Shown here: positions 26,773-36,451 of the stretch, in pieces
How positions within the stretch are numbered: the first letter of the stretch is position 1
Layout: the number at the start of each line of letters is the position of its first letter
Assembly (NCBI RefSeq): GCF_003946085.1
Contig: NZ_RHOB01000015.1
Coordinates: forward strand, 1-61,934
DNA: 61,934 nt
Source: Levilactobacillus angrenensis
Lineage (GTDB): Bacteria > Bacillota > Bacilli > Lactobacillales > Lactobacillaceae
Direction: 5' to 3'
Notes under the pieces: model-generated
Told to the model about the DNA's origin: nothing
What the model saw: the letters and a program-made list of their open reading frames with translations, nothing else
Database searches by the model: none
Translations under genes and position numbers: made by a program

Positions 26773-28071
26773 ATGAGTGAAAATGGCACGAGTCAAAACA
26801 ATGAAAATAACGATCTGTTAGATGCTTTAAACAGCATCGACACCGTTAAAGTTGGTGACGTTGTTAAGGGTGAAGTCTTAGCAATTGATGATGACCAACA
26901 AGCAATCGTTGGGATTGCTGATACTGGCGTTGAAGGGGTAGTTCCCAAGAAGGAACTCTCAACTAAGCCAGTTGACGATATTAAAGAAGTAATTAAAGTC
27001 GGGGACGTTTTAGACCTCGTCGTAATTTCTAAGATTGGTTCCGATAAGGAAGGCGGCAGTTACTTACTGTCACAACGTCGTTTGGAAGCCCGTAAGGTTT
27101 GGGACGACATCCAAAAGGAATTTGAAGCAGGTCACACGTTGACTGCCCCTGTTACCCAAGTGGTTAAGGGTGGTTTAGTGGTTGACGCTGGTGTGCGTGG
27201 ATTCGTTCCTGCATCTATGGCTTCAGATCACTTCGTTGAAGACTTATCTCAATTCAAGGGCCAAACCCTGGAATTCAAGATCGTCGAAATCGAACCTAGT
27301 GAAAACCGTTTGATCTTATCCCACCGGGCAATTGTTGAAAAGCAACGCGCTGCCCAAAAGGAAGAGATCATGTCCAAGTTAACGGCTGGGGACATCGTTG
27401 AAGGTAAAGTTGCGCGTTTGACCAACTTTGGTGCCTTCGTTGACCTTGGTGGCGTTGATGGTTTAGTTCACGTTTCAGAAATCGCCTTTGAACGGGTTGA
27501 AAAGCCTAGCGATGTCTTGAAGGTGGGCCAAGAAGTTAAGGTTAAGGTCTTATCTGTAGACCCAGACCGCGACCGGATCTCACTTTCCATCAAGCAAACC
27601 TTACCAGAACCTTGGGACGGTATCGAAGAAAAGGCCCCTCAAGGCAGTGTCTTGGACGGGACTGTTAAGCGCCTGACTAGCTTTGGTGCCTTCGTTGAAG
27701 TGTTCCCAGGTGTTGAAGGTTTGGTTCACATTTCCCAAATTTCTCACCAACACATCGCAACGCCTGCTGACGTTTTGAAGGTTGGTCAAGAAATCAAGGT
27801 TAAGGTCTTAGATGTTCGTCCAGACGATCACCGTTTGGCATTGTCCATCAAGGCTTTGGAAGAAAAGCCACAATCAGCTGACGATTCTTCTGAAAACCAC
27901 AGTAACAACAACCGCGGTCGGAACAATGGCGGGAACAACCGTCGTCGTAACAACCGGAACAGTGCAGAAACTTCAACGGCTAACGCCCCAGAAGAAAGCA
28001 CCGGTTTCTCTTTAGGTGACCTCATTGGGGACAGCTTGAAGAAAGATATGGAAGATAACGAAAACAACTAA
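26773..28071 (+). CDS. rpsA: 30S ribosomal protein S1 homologue
   Basis: The 432-residue protein has four S1 RNA-binding domains: about 28-100, 115-180, 200-270 (EGKVARLTNFGAFVDLGGVDGLVHVSE) and 285-355 (DGTVKRLTSFGAFVEVFPGVEGLVHIS). The tail (about 370-432) is rich in Asn, Arg and Gly and probably disordered. Gram-positive S1 homologues have four domains rather than the six of E. coli and help mRNA bind the ribosome, though strong SD sequences reduce the need. ATG at 26773 follows AAGGAGG. Codon bias is strong, like pyk, hup and ppaC. Confidence 0.93.
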   Translation: MSENGTSQNNENNDLLDALNSIDTVKVGDVVKGEVLAIDDDQQAIVGIADTGVEGVVPKKELSTKPVDDIKEVIKVGDVLDLVVISKIGSDKEGGSYLLSQRRLEARKVWDDIQKEFEAGHTLTAPVTQVVKGGLVVDAGVRGFVPASMASDHFVEDLSQFKGQTLEFKIVEIEPSENRLILSHRAIVEKQRAAQKEEIMSKLTAGDIVEGKVARLTNFGAFVDLGGVDGLVHVSEIAFERVEKPSDVLKVGQEVKVKVLSVDPDRDRISLSIKQTLPEPWDGIEEKAPQGSVLDGTVKRLTSFGAFVEVFPGVEGLVHISQISHQHIATPADVLKVGQEIKVKVLDVRPDDHRLALSIKALEEKPQSADDSSENHSNNNRGRNNGGNNRRRNNRNSAETSTANAPEESTGFSLGDLIGDSLKKDMEDNENN

Positions 28072-28086
28072 TACGTTTGGTTGAAG

Positions 28087-28130
28087 AGGGTTTGGAACGG
28101 AACTTTGTTGGTTTCGTTCTGAACCCTTTT
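28087..28130 (+). terminator. Terminator after rpsA
   Basis: A long stem (28087-28103/28111-28127) with arms AGGGTT..GAACG and CGTTC..AACCCT and a central mismatch is followed by TTTT. Confidence 0.8.
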
Positions 28131-28169
28131 CATGTCACTTAACGTTATTTTGAAAAGGAGGGATTTATC

Positions 28170-29477
28170 GTGGCATTTCCAATTGTTGCCATTGTTGGCC
28201 GGCCAAACGTGGGCAAATCAACGTTGTTCAACCGTATCGCCGGCGAACGGATCTCCATTGTTGAGGACACGCCCGGGGTTACCCGTGACCGGATCTATAC
28301 CCATGCCGAATGGTTGGGTACCGAGTTTCGGATGATTGATACCGGGGGAATTGACCTCGGCGATGAACCATTTTTAACGCAAATCACCCAACAAGCTGAA
28401 ATCGCGATTGACGAAGCTGACGTTATCGTCTTCATCGTTAGTGCACCTGAAGGGGTGACCGATGCTGATGAGAAGGTTGCTAAGATCTTGTATCGGGCCG
28501 ATAAGCCGGTTATCTTGGCCGTTAACAAGGCGGATAACCCCGAAACCCGGGAAACGGTTTATGACTTCTATTCACTGGGCTTTGGCGATCCGTACCCCGT
28601 TTCTGGAGTTCACGGTCTCGGCCTCGGGGATCTATTAGACGCCGTGGTCAAGGAATTCCCCGATGATGACGGGGCGCCGAAGGATGATTCCATCCGCTTC
28701 AGTCTGATTGGTCGGCCAAACGTGGGGAAATCCTCACTGGTCAATGCCATGTTGGGCGAAGACCGGGTCATTGTTTCCAACATTGCTGGGACCACCCGTG
28801 ACGCGGTCGATACCAAGTTCACGGCCGACGATACCAAGTTTACGATGGTCGATACGGCCGGAATTCGAAAACGCGGGAAGGTCTACGAAAATACCGAGCG
28901 CTACAGTGTCATGCGGGCGATGCGCGCCATCGATGACTCTGACGTGGTCCTGGTCGTCTTGAACGCCGAGGAAGGCATTCGGGAGCAGGATAAACGAGTT
29001 GCCGGGTACGCCCATGAGGCGGGCCGCGGAATCATTATCCTGGTCAACAAGTGGGATACCTTGAAGAAGGACAACCATACGTTAACGGACTTCCAAAACC
29101 TGATCCGTCAAGAGTTCCAATACCTCAGTTACGCGCCAATCGTCTTCGTCTCAGCTAAGACGGGGCAACGGCTGGACCAACTACCAGCCATGATCAAACG
29201 TGTCTCAGAAAACCACAACAAGCGGGTGCAATCGGCCACGTTAAACGACGTGATCATGGACGCGATTGCCTTGAACCCAACGCCGTCTGACAACGGTAAA
29301 CGGCTACGAGTTTACTACGGAACACAGGTGGCCGTGGCGCCACCAACCTTCGTGGTCTTCGTTAATGACCCGAAGATGATGCACTTCTCGTATGAGCGGT
29401 TCTTGGAAAATCAGATTCGGGAGCACTTCGATTTCGAAGGGACCCCAATCCATCTGATCGAACGGGCACGGAAGTAG
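28170..29477 (+). CDS. der: Ribosome biogenesis GTPase Der (EngA)
   Basis: The 435-residue protein has two consecutive GTPase domains, unique to Der, and a C-terminal KH-like domain; it is needed for 50S subunit assembly. G1 motifs are [11 protein letters not shown] near 9 and [11 protein letters not shown] near 180; G3 DTGG and DTAG and G4 NKAD and NKWD are intact in both halves. The GTG start follows AAGGAGGG. It has its own terminator upstream (rpsA) and is separated from hup by 240 bases. Confidence 0.96.
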   Translation: MAFPIVAIVGRPNVGKSTLFNRIAGERISIVEDTPGVTRDRIYTHAEWLGTEFRMIDTGGIDLGDEPFLTQITQQAEIAIDEADVIVFIVSAPEGVTDADEKVAKILYRADKPVILAVNKADNPETRETVYDFYSLGFGDPYPVSGVHGLGLGDLLDAVVKEFPDDDGAPKDDSIRFSLIGRPNVGKSSLVNAMLGEDRVIVSNIAGTTRDAVDTKFTADDTKFTMVDTAGIRKRGKVYENTERYSVMRAMRAIDDSDVVLVVLNAEEGIREQDKRVAGYAHEAGRGIIILVNKWDTLKKDNHTLTDFQNLIRQEFQYLSYAPIVFVSAKTGQRLDQLPAMIKRVSENHNKRVQSATLNDVIMDAIALNPTPSDNGKRLRVYYGTQVAVAPPTFVVFVNDPKMMHFSYERFLENQIREHFDFEGTPIHLIERARK

Positions 29478-29576
29478 GACAACGGGCTTTAGGCCAGCAT
29501 TTTCGCCAGATTTTAATGATTTCTTAGTAAAATCACTGATTCTACAAGTTTTCTTGCAAAAAAATGGCGTTATCCC

Positions 29577-29605
29577 TTGTCATATAAGGCTTCCTGTGCT
29601 ATCTT
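29577..29605 (+). promoter_or_regulatory. Promoter of hup
   Basis: TTGTCA (29577-29582), a 17-base spacer and TATCTT (29600-29605) preceded by TGC form an extended -10 promoter. The leader is about 105 bases. Confidence 0.7.
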
Positions 29606-29642
29606 TGATAAAGAAATGATGCGGTTGACCGTATTTGTTTCA

Positions 29643-29667
29643 TCATTTTTGGACCACTCAAAAATGA
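29643..29667 (+). other. Stem-loop in hup leader
   Basis: A perfect 9-bp stem (TCATTTTTG with CAAAAATGA) with a 7-base loop lies 49 bases before the hup start. It has no T-run, so it is not a terminator; a role in mRNA stability or translation control is possible. Confidence 0.5.
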
Positions 29668-29715
29668 TCACTAGATGGCATTCATCTAATCTTCTATTCA
29701 GGAGGTGAATTCAAA

Positions 29716-29991
29716 ATGGCAAACAAAGCACAATTGGTTAGCGATGTTGCAACTGCAACTGGCTTAACTAAAAAGGACGCAACGGCTGCAGTTGATGCAG
29801 TTTTCGATTCTGTCCAAGCAACTTTAGCTAAAGGCGAAAAGGTTCAATTGATCGGCTTTGGTAACTTTGAAGTTCGTGAACGTGCAGCTCGTAAGGGCCG
29901 TAACCCACAAACTGGACAAGAAATCCAAATTCCTGCAAGCAAAGTACCTGCATTTAAGCCAGGTAAAGCTTTAAAGGATGCTGTTAAGTAA
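29716..29991 (+). CDS. hup: DNA-binding protein HU
   Basis: This 91-residue histone-like protein dimerises and bends DNA, compacting the nucleoid. Family landmarks are [24 protein letters not shown] (dimer core into the DNA-binding arm with the intercalating proline) and the C-terminal [14 protein letters not shown] follows AGGAGG. Codons are those of a very highly expressed gene. It is transcribed alone, between its own promoter and terminator. Confidence 0.97.
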   Translation: MANKAQLVSDVATATGLTKKDATAAVDAVFDSVQATLAKGEKVQLIGFGNFEVRERAARKGRNPQTGQEIQIPASKVPAFKPGKALKDAVK

Positions 29992-30020
29992 TTATTCTTA
30001 ATTATTTAACGCCTAAAAAG

Positions 30021-30053
30021 AGTCAGTGCGGTGTTTGCCGGGCTGGCTTTTTT
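30021..30053 (+). terminator. Terminator after hup
   Basis: The arms 30021-30031 and 30038-30048 (AGTCAG..CGG with CCG..CTGGCT) pair with a small internal loop, followed by six T. Confidence 0.8.
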
Positions 30054-30192
30054 GTGGTGCTTAACCATTTTGACGGGTCAACCGCAAGACCAGCGAACCG
30101 TTAAGTCCCACTTTTTACGCAATGGTGGTAAGATGGTGGGTGCTGGTTATATCGACTAAAAATAAGTCACACAGAAAAAATGGAGGCGGGTT

Positions 30193-31452
30193 ATGAGTTA
30201 CGCAGAAACGGCACTGGACCAATTGGAAAAGGGACAACTAGAGGCGTTCAAGAAGCAATACGCATTGTCCTTGCGCCACGACGATGACGATACCCTGTTT
30301 AGCCTGGGCGAGGAATTGTATTCCCTGGGCTTTCTCAATCAGTCTCGCCGCATTTACGAGAAATTACTGAAGAAATATCCCGACGAAGACGAGTTGCGCA
30401 CGAATCTGGCGGACATCGCCATCGATGAAGACAAGAACGACGAGGCGCTGGATTACTTGAATCAGGTCAAGCCGGATTCACCGGCTTACGTGGAGGCCTT
30501 AATGGTCGCCGCCGATTTGTATCAGACCCAAGAACTCTTCGAAGTCAGTGAACAAAAGCTCCTGACGGCGAAAAAATTGGCCCCTGACGAGCCGGTCATC
30601 ACGTTTGCCTTGGCCGAGCTGTACTTCACCATGCGCGAGTTTAGAAAGGCCATTCCGCTGTATTTGGAACTGATTACGGCCGGGACGACCGAGATGTCCA
30701 AGGTCAACTTGGTCGAACGGCTCGGGGTCGCCTATGCCAACGCTGGGCGCTTTGAACAGGCTATCGGCTACCTCAAGCAGATTCACCCGGGTGACATGAC
30801 CCCGGATGTGAAATTTGAAACGGCGTTCACGTACCTGCAACTCAAGGAGCGGCCAACGGCAATCCGGCTTTTCGAAGAACTGAAGGATAGCGATTCGCAC
30901 TACACATCACTGTACCCATATCTGGGGCAGGCGTTGGAAGCTGAGAATCGCTTGCCAGAAGCGCTTAAGGCACTTCAAGAGGGCTTAGGTATCGACCAAT
31001 ACAACGAGAAGCTCTGGCTACAGGCAGCCCACGTGGCGACGCGCTTAGACGATGAGGCGTTGGCTGAGAAATATTTGACCCACGGCCATCAGCTGGACAG
31101 CGACGACCTCAGTGCGGTCATTCAGCTTAGCAACCTGTACGTCAAGCAGGAGCGTTGGCAAGAAAATGTGGATCTGGTTCAACCGTACGTCAAGAGTGAC
31201 GATGCTGATCCGCAGCTGTACTGGAACTTGGCCATTTCGGCGGAGCACCAAGAGAACTTTGAGGCGGCCCGGAAGTATTATGACGCCGCTCAGCCATTCT
31301 TCATGGACCAAGCAGACTTCTTGAAGCCAGCCATTTACTTCTACCGCGAAGAAGGGGCGAGCGACCAAGTCATTAAGCTGCTCCACGCTTATTTGCAAGT
31401 GGTTCCAGACGACGATGAAATGGCTTTGATGCTCGAAGGCTATGAAGACTAA
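30193..31452 (+). CDS. Tetratricopeptide repeat protein
   Basis: The 419-residue soluble protein is made of about ten helix-turn-helix TPR units from residue 1 to 410, with typical A/G/Y/P spacing (LGFLNQSRRIYEKLLKKYPDEDELRTNLADI, NAGRFEQAIGYLKQIHPGD). No catalytic domain, signal peptide or membrane helix is present, so it is an adaptor protein. It is acidic. It resembles Bacillus YpiA, also a TPR protein of unknown role, and in lactobacilli follows hup. ATG follows GGAGGCGG. Confidence 0.85.
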   Translation: MSYAETALDQLEKGQLEAFKKQYALSLRHDDDDTLFSLGEELYSLGFLNQSRRIYEKLLKKYPDEDELRTNLADIAIDEDKNDEALDYLNQVKPDSPAYVEALMVAADLYQTQELFEVSEQKLLTAKKLAPDEPVITFALAELYFTMREFRKAIPLYLELITAGTTEMSKVNLVERLGVAYANAGRFEQAIGYLKQIHPGDMTPDVKFETAFTYLQLKERPTAIRLFEELKDSDSHYTSLYPYLGQALEAENRLPEALKALQEGLGIDQYNEKLWLQAAHVATRLDDEALAEKYLTHGHQLDSDDLSAVIQLSNLYVKQERWQENVDLVQPYVKSDDADPQLYWNLAISAEHQENFEAARKYYDAAQPFFMDQADFLKPAIYFYREEGASDQVIKLLHAYLQVVPDDDEMALMLEGYED

Positions 31453-31457
31453 TTTTG

Positions 31458-31488
31458 AAAAGCAGGCCAGTAACTGGGTCTGCTTTTT
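31458..31488 (+). terminator. Terminator after TPR gene
   Basis: The stem AAAGCAG..CCAG with CTGG..CTGCTTT ends in a T-run. It faces the yitT terminator at 31532-31561. Confidence 0.85.
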
Positions 31489-31531
31489 TAATAGAGTGAC
31501 AACACAATAATTACTTTAACTTATAGTAAAC

Positions 31532-31561
31532 AAAAAAAGCAACCGCCAAACCCGCGGTTGC
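31532..31561 (-). terminator. Terminator of yitT-family gene
   Basis: On the minus strand GCAACCGC pairs with GCGGTTGC (perfect 8 bp, 31539-31546/31554-31561) and is followed by seven T. Confidence 0.9.
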
Positions 31562-31572
31562 CAACCCAGTCA

Positions 31573-32463
31573 CTAACGTTTCAGCTTACCCAGCCAGCCT
31601 TTCTTCGGCACCTGGAAGGAGAAGCCTTCACCCAGCGCCTCGTTCACGTTGATCACGGACACGAAGGCTTTAGGATCATGGTGCTCGATGATTTGTTGTA
31701 GGCGGTGCAGTTCGCTGGGGGACACGACCACGTACAGCATTTTCCGGGACTGATGAGAATACCCGCCTTCGCCGTCAATTAAGCTCACGCCGCGCTCCAG
31801 TCGGGCCATAATGTCATCCGCAATCTCTTGGTGCTTGGCCGAAATGACGATGACCCCGCGGGCTGCGTACGCGCCTTCCTGAGTAAAGTTGACGATGCGC
31901 GCGAAGATGTAGGAGTAGATCAACGTGTAAGCCATGTGCTGCACGTCAATGTACACCAACGAAATCAGCAGGACCACGACATCCAGGTAAAGCAGTGTTT
32001 TGCCCATGGGCACGCCGCGGAACCGCTCGAAGATTCTGGCAATGATATCTGTGCCACCGGTCGTACCGCCGTAACGATACAGGAGCCCGGAACCAAAACC
32101 GCCGATGATGCCGGCACCTAACGCCGATAGTAAGAGGTCACCGTGTAGCTGAATCACGAACGGCACGCGTTGCCAGATCCACAGGAATAAGGACAACATG
32201 ATTGTCCCGTAAATCGTGTAAATCAGCGATTGCCGGCCCAGAAACCGCCAGCCAATCAAGATGAGCGGCACGTTGATCAAAATCGTCGAATACGCCGGGT
32301 CAATGCCAAACAGTGCACGCAAAATCAAGGTAATCCCGGAAATCCCGCCATCGGCCAGGTGATTCGCAATGTTAAAGAAGACCAATCCAAAAGCAAACAT
32401 TGCACAACCTAAACCGATCATGCATAAATCTAGTAGACGAACTGACTCGTCTTGTGGTGCCAT
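31573..32463 (-). CDS. YitT family membrane protein (DUF161-DUF2179)
   Basis: The 296-residue protein has about five membrane helices in the first 200 residues, including the glycine-rich GAGIIGGFGSGLLYRYGGTTGGTDI, then a cytoplasmic DUF2179 domain (about 215-285, HQSRKMLYVVVSPSELHRLQQII). This is the full YitT plan. Such proteins are widespread in Firmicutes, often in several copies, and no transport substrate is established. The ATG at 32463 follows GGGAG; an upstream TTG gives five more residues but overlaps that SD. A minus-strand extended -10 box (TGC-TATGAT) lies near 32498-32506. Confidence 0.85.
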   Translation of the reverse strand: MAPQDESVRLLDLCMIGLGCAMFAFGLVFFNIANHLADGGISGITLILRALFGIDPAYSTILINVPLILIGWRFLGRQSLIYTIYGTIMLSLFLWIWQRVPFVIQLHGDLLLSALGAGIIGGFGSGLLYRYGGTTGGTDIIARIFERFRGVPMGKTLLYLDVVVLLISLVYIDVQHMAYTLIYSYIFARIVNFTQEGAYAARGVIVISAKHQEIADDIMARLERGVSLIDGEGGYSHQSRKMLYVVVSPSELHRLQQIIEHHDPKAFVSVINVNEALGEGFSFQVPKKGWLGKLKR

Positions 32464-32544
32464 AAGACTCACTCCCAACGGTTAAAGTACTGTCATCATC
32501 ATAGCACAGTGACCTGGTTTTCGGCGATACTGTCCTGTTTGAAG

Positions 32545-32660
32545 TTACCAGCTAAAGTATTGTTAGTCGTTTACAGCACCCAAGTGAGGACTGGCCGCCT
32601 GCCGTCCGCCAACTATGGGTTGGAACGCGGTGGGCGGACCGGACCGAGCCTGAAGCGATG
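32545..32660 (+). repeat. Dispersed intergenic repeat, copy B
   Basis: The core CTGGCCGCCTGCCGTCCGCC and the following TGGGTTGGAACGCGGTGGGCGGACCGG match copy A at 243-295 almost base for base. The core is an inverted repeat (GTCCGCC with GGCGGAC). It belongs to a gene-free interval, 32464-33320, that holds this copy, copies C and H, and a 350-base stretch (32661-33006) in which I see no gene or known element. Confidence 0.75.
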
Positions 32661-33006
32661 GCGCACGTCTCTGGCCTCATAGCCGAAACGTGCGCCAACA
32701 GGCAACTGGTTCCGCTTAACACCGCTAGACAAATAATCCAGAACCAGGATTATCCGCCTAGCGCCGTTAATGCTCGCCAGTTAACCGCCTGTTGTCACAC
32801 TCTTTTCAGCGGCTGAACCCATATTTGGCGGACTCTCGGCTACACAGTACGAGCTAGTAGCAATCAGCTTGGCCCGGGTGGCAGCTGATTGAGCGACGGG
32901 GCTCTAACACAATATTGCTGATAATCATCAACCCGCCGGAGACAGCCAGAGGTGGAGCCAGCTGTGGCGACGGTGTTGGCTGAGGTCTTTTCTCAGCCTA
33001 CAGCGT

Positions 33007-33180
33007 GGGGCGACTTTGGAGATTGGCGGGGCTTGCCAGGCTTCAAAGCGAACTGGAAGCCCGTTCTTTGGCTGGAAGTGTCCCCCATAGCAGGCGGAAT
33101 TTCTGGCTGACGCAGGCTCCTGGTTTCACTTATTTTAGTGGACAGAATACTGTTGCTCCAGGGACTATCGCGTTAATACT
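33007..33180 (+). repeat. Dispersed intergenic repeat, copy C (right half)
   Basis: It matches the reverse complement of copy D (38070-38190) and copy E: shared blocks include GTGTCCCCCATAGCAGGCGG, CGCAGGCT.CTGGTTT and TTTAGTGGACAGAA, then TATCGCGTTAAT at the end. Only the right-hand module is present. Confidence 0.75.
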
Positions 33181-33250
33181 AATTTCAACCTTTAGATCCT
33201 AGCGAGAACTGGCCGGCTAGCGTCCATCAAATAGATGGTTTGAATTCAAT
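33181..33250 (+). repeat. Degenerate dispersed repeat, copy H
   Basis: ACTGGCCGGCTAGCGTCC followed by AAATAGATGGTTTGAA resembles the start of the A/B core with several changes. It directly follows copy C. Confidence 0.4.
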
Positions 33251-33320
33251 TTCACCGCAGAATCTGTTAGACTGGCATAGTGAGTAAAAATCGAAAATAA
33301 CTGGCAGAAGGGTGAGCAAA

Positions 33321-34520
33321 TTGAAGTTAAATCAATTACCACATGAATTTGAATTGGCCCGGCCGGTTCTCCAGACCATTGAGCAGGCCGGCTATGAGGC
33401 CTATTTCGTCGGTGGTAGCGTTCGCGACACCATCTTGGGTAAAGACATCCATGACGTGGACATCGCCACTAACGCGTATCCTAACGAGATTAAGGGGCTG
33501 TTCAAACGTACCGTCGATACTGGAATCGAGCACGGGACCGTCATGATTTTGGACCACGGGACCGGCTATGAGACCACCACGTTTCGCTCAGAATCGACCT
33601 ATACCGATTTTCGGCGACCAGACCAGGTGACCTTCGTGCGGTCGCTGAGCGAAGACCTGAAACGCCGGGACTTCACCATTAACGCCTTAGCCATGAAAGA
33701 AGACGGCGAGGTCATTGACCTATTCGACGGCCTGGCGGATCTTAAAAATCGCCAAATTCGCGCCGTGGGTGACGCCCAGGAGCGGTTCCACGAAGACGCG
33801 TTGCGAATGATGCGCGCCGTGCGATTTGCCAGTCAGTTGGACTTCCAAATCGTGCCAGAGACGCGGGACGCCATCACGGCCCACGCCCAATTACTAGCTA
33901 AAATCGCGGTCGAGCGGACCCAGGTAGAATTACTGAAGCTCTTGATGGGGCGCGCACCGCAACGCGGCTTGCAAGACTTCATGGCGACCGGCCTGTGGCA
34001 ACATTGCCCAGGCTTTGCGGACCATGAGGCGGCACTGACCGACTTGACGCAACAGTTGACGCACGGCGTTTCCAGTGAGACGGCAGCGTGGACGCTGTTG
34101 GCAACGAAATTTGGCCTGACCAGTACTGCCATTACGCCATTCTTGAAGCAATGGAAGACGGCCAATCAGACCATCACCGCTGTCCAAACCGCCAGTCGCG
34201 CGGCAGACCTATTGCTAGCGGGTGATTTGAATGCCTGGCAACTTTACCAATGTGGGGCGGAACTGGCGCCCGTAGCCAATGAGGTCGCCGTCATTTTAGG
34301 TGCCCCAGACCGTAGCCAGCAGTTACAGGCTGCTTTGGCGGCGTTACCGATCCAGCATAAGAAAGAATTGGCCGCCACGGGTCGCGATTTGATGCAGGCC
34401 GGTGTACAACCGGGACCACAGCTGGGCGCCATCTTGGGTGACCTGGAATATCGCGTGGTGACGGGGGACCTGCCCAACGAAACGGCCGCATTGGTGGCCC
34501 ACGTTAACGCTAAACAGTAA
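33321..34520 (+). CDS. cca: CCA tRNA nucleotidyltransferase
   Basis: The 399-residue class II enzyme adds or repairs the 3' CCA end of tRNA. The head has YFVGGSVRD near 28 and the metal-binding DVDIATNA near 45; the neck nucleotide-selecting motif is the RRDFTINALAM region near 112, followed by the ERFHEDALRMMRAVRFASQL block near 155 and body and tail helices. TTG at 33321 is chosen because AAGGGTGAG lies at the right distance; a GTG at 33312 would sit inside that SD. There is no terminator before the ABC-F gene 23 bases downstream, so these are probably co-transcribed. Confidence 0.93.
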   Translation: MKLNQLPHEFELARPVLQTIEQAGYEAYFVGGSVRDTILGKDIHDVDIATNAYPNEIKGLFKRTVDTGIEHGTVMILDHGTGYETTTFRSESTYTDFRRPDQVTFVRSLSEDLKRRDFTINALAMKEDGEVIDLFDGLADLKNRQIRAVGDAQERFHEDALRMMRAVRFASQLDFQIVPETRDAITAHAQLLAKIAVERTQVELLKLLMGRAPQRGLQDFMATGLWQHCPGFADHEAALTDLTQQLTHGVSSETAAWTLLATKFGLTSTAITPFLKQWKTANQTITAVQTASRAADLLLAGDLNAWQLYQCGAELAPVANEVAVILGAPDRSQQLQAALAALPIQHKKELAATGRDLMQAGVQPGPQLGAILGDLEYRVVTGDLPNETAALVAHVNAKQ

Positions 34521-34543
34521 TCTTAGAATAAGAGAGTGAAGCT

Positions 34544-36439
34544 ATGCAAACCTTACGCGCGGAAAATTTGCACCGGACTTACGGTGAAAAAACGCTATTT
34601 GATAATTTGAATTTCATTATTAACGAACACGACCGCATTGGCCTGATTGGGGTCAACGGGAGTGGGAAAACCTCGTTACTGAACACGCTGGCCGGCGTCA
34701 GCAATGAACAATCTGGGGAAATCAACACCCCTAAAGACTATACGATTGGCTACCTGACGCAGGCGCCGGACTTAGACGAGAACCTGACCGTCATGGACGC
34801 CGTGTTCTCCGGTGACCAGCCGGTATTCGTGACGATTCGTCGCTACGAAGCAGCACTGGCAGCTTACGGGGCGCATCCAGATGATGCCAAGGCCCAACAG
34901 CGCTACTTGGACGCTGAAGCGCAGATGAACGAAGAAGAGGCCTGGACCGCCGAAAGTGATGTCAAGACCATTTTGACGCAGTTGAAAATCACCGACTTGT
35001 CCCAGTCCATCAAGACCATGTCTGGGGGGCAAATCAAGCGGGTCGGTTTGGCCCAAGTCCTGATTCAGTCACCAGATTTATTGTTGCTAGACGAACCGAC
35101 CAACCACTTGGACTTTGACTCCATCGCTTGGTTGCAGCAGTACTTGGCCAGCTACAAGGGCGCCTTACTGGTCGTGACTCATGACCGGTACTTCCTGGAC
35201 CAGATTGCCAACCAGATTTGGGAACTGGACTTCGGGAAGCTTTATCAATACCCCGGTAACTACCAGGCTTACGTGCAAGAAAAAGCGGAACGCGTGAGCC
35301 AAGAGGCCGAAGCTGACCAGAAGCAACAACAGTTGTACAAGAAGGAATTGGCTTGGATGAAAGCCGGGGCTAAAGCCCGTTCCACCAAGCAACAGGCCCG
35401 CATCAACCGGTTCAACGACCTCGCCAGCAACGTGGGTACTCGGCAAGTGCAAAGCAACGTTTCCATCTCGCTGGGACAACAACGGTTAGGTAAGAAGGTC
35501 ATTGAGCTCAAGGACGCCAACTTAAAATTAGGCGACCACGTCATCTTAAAGGACTTCAACGACCTGATTCAAGGTGGCGAACGCATCGGGATCAGTGGGG
35601 AAAACGGGGCTGGTAAATCCAGTCTGCTGAACGTGATTGCGCAACGCTTGCCGCTGGATTCCGGTATCGTGACCGTGGGTGAGACTGTTAAAATGGCCTA
35701 TTACACCCAACAGATCGAACCGATTCCGGAAGACAAGCGGATGATCAATTACTTGTCTGAAGTCGGGCAAAACGTGACTGACAAGGCCGGCAATTCCGTG
35801 AGTGTGACCGAGCTACTGGAACAATTCCTGTTCCCACGGTTCATGCACGGGACGTTGATTCGGAAGCTGTCTGGTGGGGAAAAACGCCGACTCTATCTGT
35901 TGAAGCTGTTGATGGAACAGCCCAACGTCTTATTACTTGATGAACCAACTAACGATTTAGACATTAGCACGCTGACTGTTTTGGAAGACTACATTTCCCA
36001 ATTTGCCGGAACCGTCATCACGGTCTCTCATGACCGTTACTTCCTGGATAAGGTGGCCGACCGCCTCTTGATCTTTACTGGTAACGGGCAGATTGAACGG
36101 TACTCCGGACGCTTCAGTAGCTACCTGGCAGAGGCCCAGGCTCGGACGAAGCACGCGGCCAAGGCAGAAAAGCCCAAGGCAGCGGAGAAGCCGGCAGAAA
36201 AAGCCGCGGCACCGAAGAAAAAGGTCAAGCTCACTTACGCGGAGCAAAAAGAATGGGAAGGCATTGAAGGCGTGATTGATGGCTTAGAGGACCAGAAGTC
36301 CAAGGTCCAAGCCGAAATGAACGCTAACGGCGCCAACTACGATAAGCTGGCGGATCTCCAGGCACAACTCGATGACCTGGACCACCAACTCGACGAAAAG
36401 ATGACCCGCTGGGAATACCTCAGCGAGTACGCAGAATAG
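34544..36439 (+). CDS. ABC-F family ATPase (Uup-like)
   Basis: The 631-residue soluble protein has two ATP-binding cassettes and no membrane segment: Walker A GVNGSGKTSLL near 36 and GENGAGKSSLL near 350, signature MSGGQIKR and LSGGEKRR, and Walker B LLLDEPTNHLD and LLLDEPTNDLD. The linker between cassettes (about 240-320, rich in Glu, Gln and Lys) is the ABC-F inter-domain arm, and a C-terminal coiled coil (about 560-631) after an Ala/Lys/Pro stretch is typical of Uup. ABC-F proteins act at the ribosome E site. An antibiotic-resistance role is not indicated. It precedes thyA by 12 bases. Confidence 0.88.
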   Translation: MQTLRAENLHRTYGEKTLFDNLNFIINEHDRIGLIGVNGSGKTSLLNTLAGVSNEQSGEINTPKDYTIGYLTQAPDLDENLTVMDAVFSGDQPVFVTIRRYEAALAAYGAHPDDAKAQQRYLDAEAQMNEEEAWTAESDVKTILTQLKITDLSQSIKTMSGGQIKRVGLAQVLIQSPDLLLLDEPTNHLDFDSIAWLQQYLASYKGALLVVTHDRYFLDQIANQIWELDFGKLYQYPGNYQAYVQEKAERVSQEAEADQKQQQLYKKELAWMKAGAKARSTKQQARINRFNDLASNVGTRQVQSNVSISLGQQRLGKKVIELKDANLKLGDHVILKDFNDLIQGGERIGISGENGAGKSSLLNVIAQRLPLDSGIVTVGETVKMAYYTQQIEPIPEDKRMINYLSEVGQNVTDKAGNSVSVTELLEQFLFPRFMHGTLIRKLSGGEKRRLYLLKLLMEQPNVLLLDEPTNDLDISTLTVLEDYISQFAGTVITVSHDRYFLDKVADRLLIFTGNGQIERYSGRFSSYLAEAQARTKHAAKAEKPKAAEKPAEKAAAPKKKVKLTYAEQKEWEGIEGVIDGLEDQKSKVQAEMNANGANYDKLADLQAQLDDLDHQLDEKMTRWEYLSEYAE

Positions 36440-36451
36440 GGAGGCCATGGC

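Noticed and set aside
33005-33202. 65-codon frame in the cca upstream region
   Set aside because: It is a chance reading of repeat copy C, with no SD and no protein-like composition; the frame is not kept in copies D and E.
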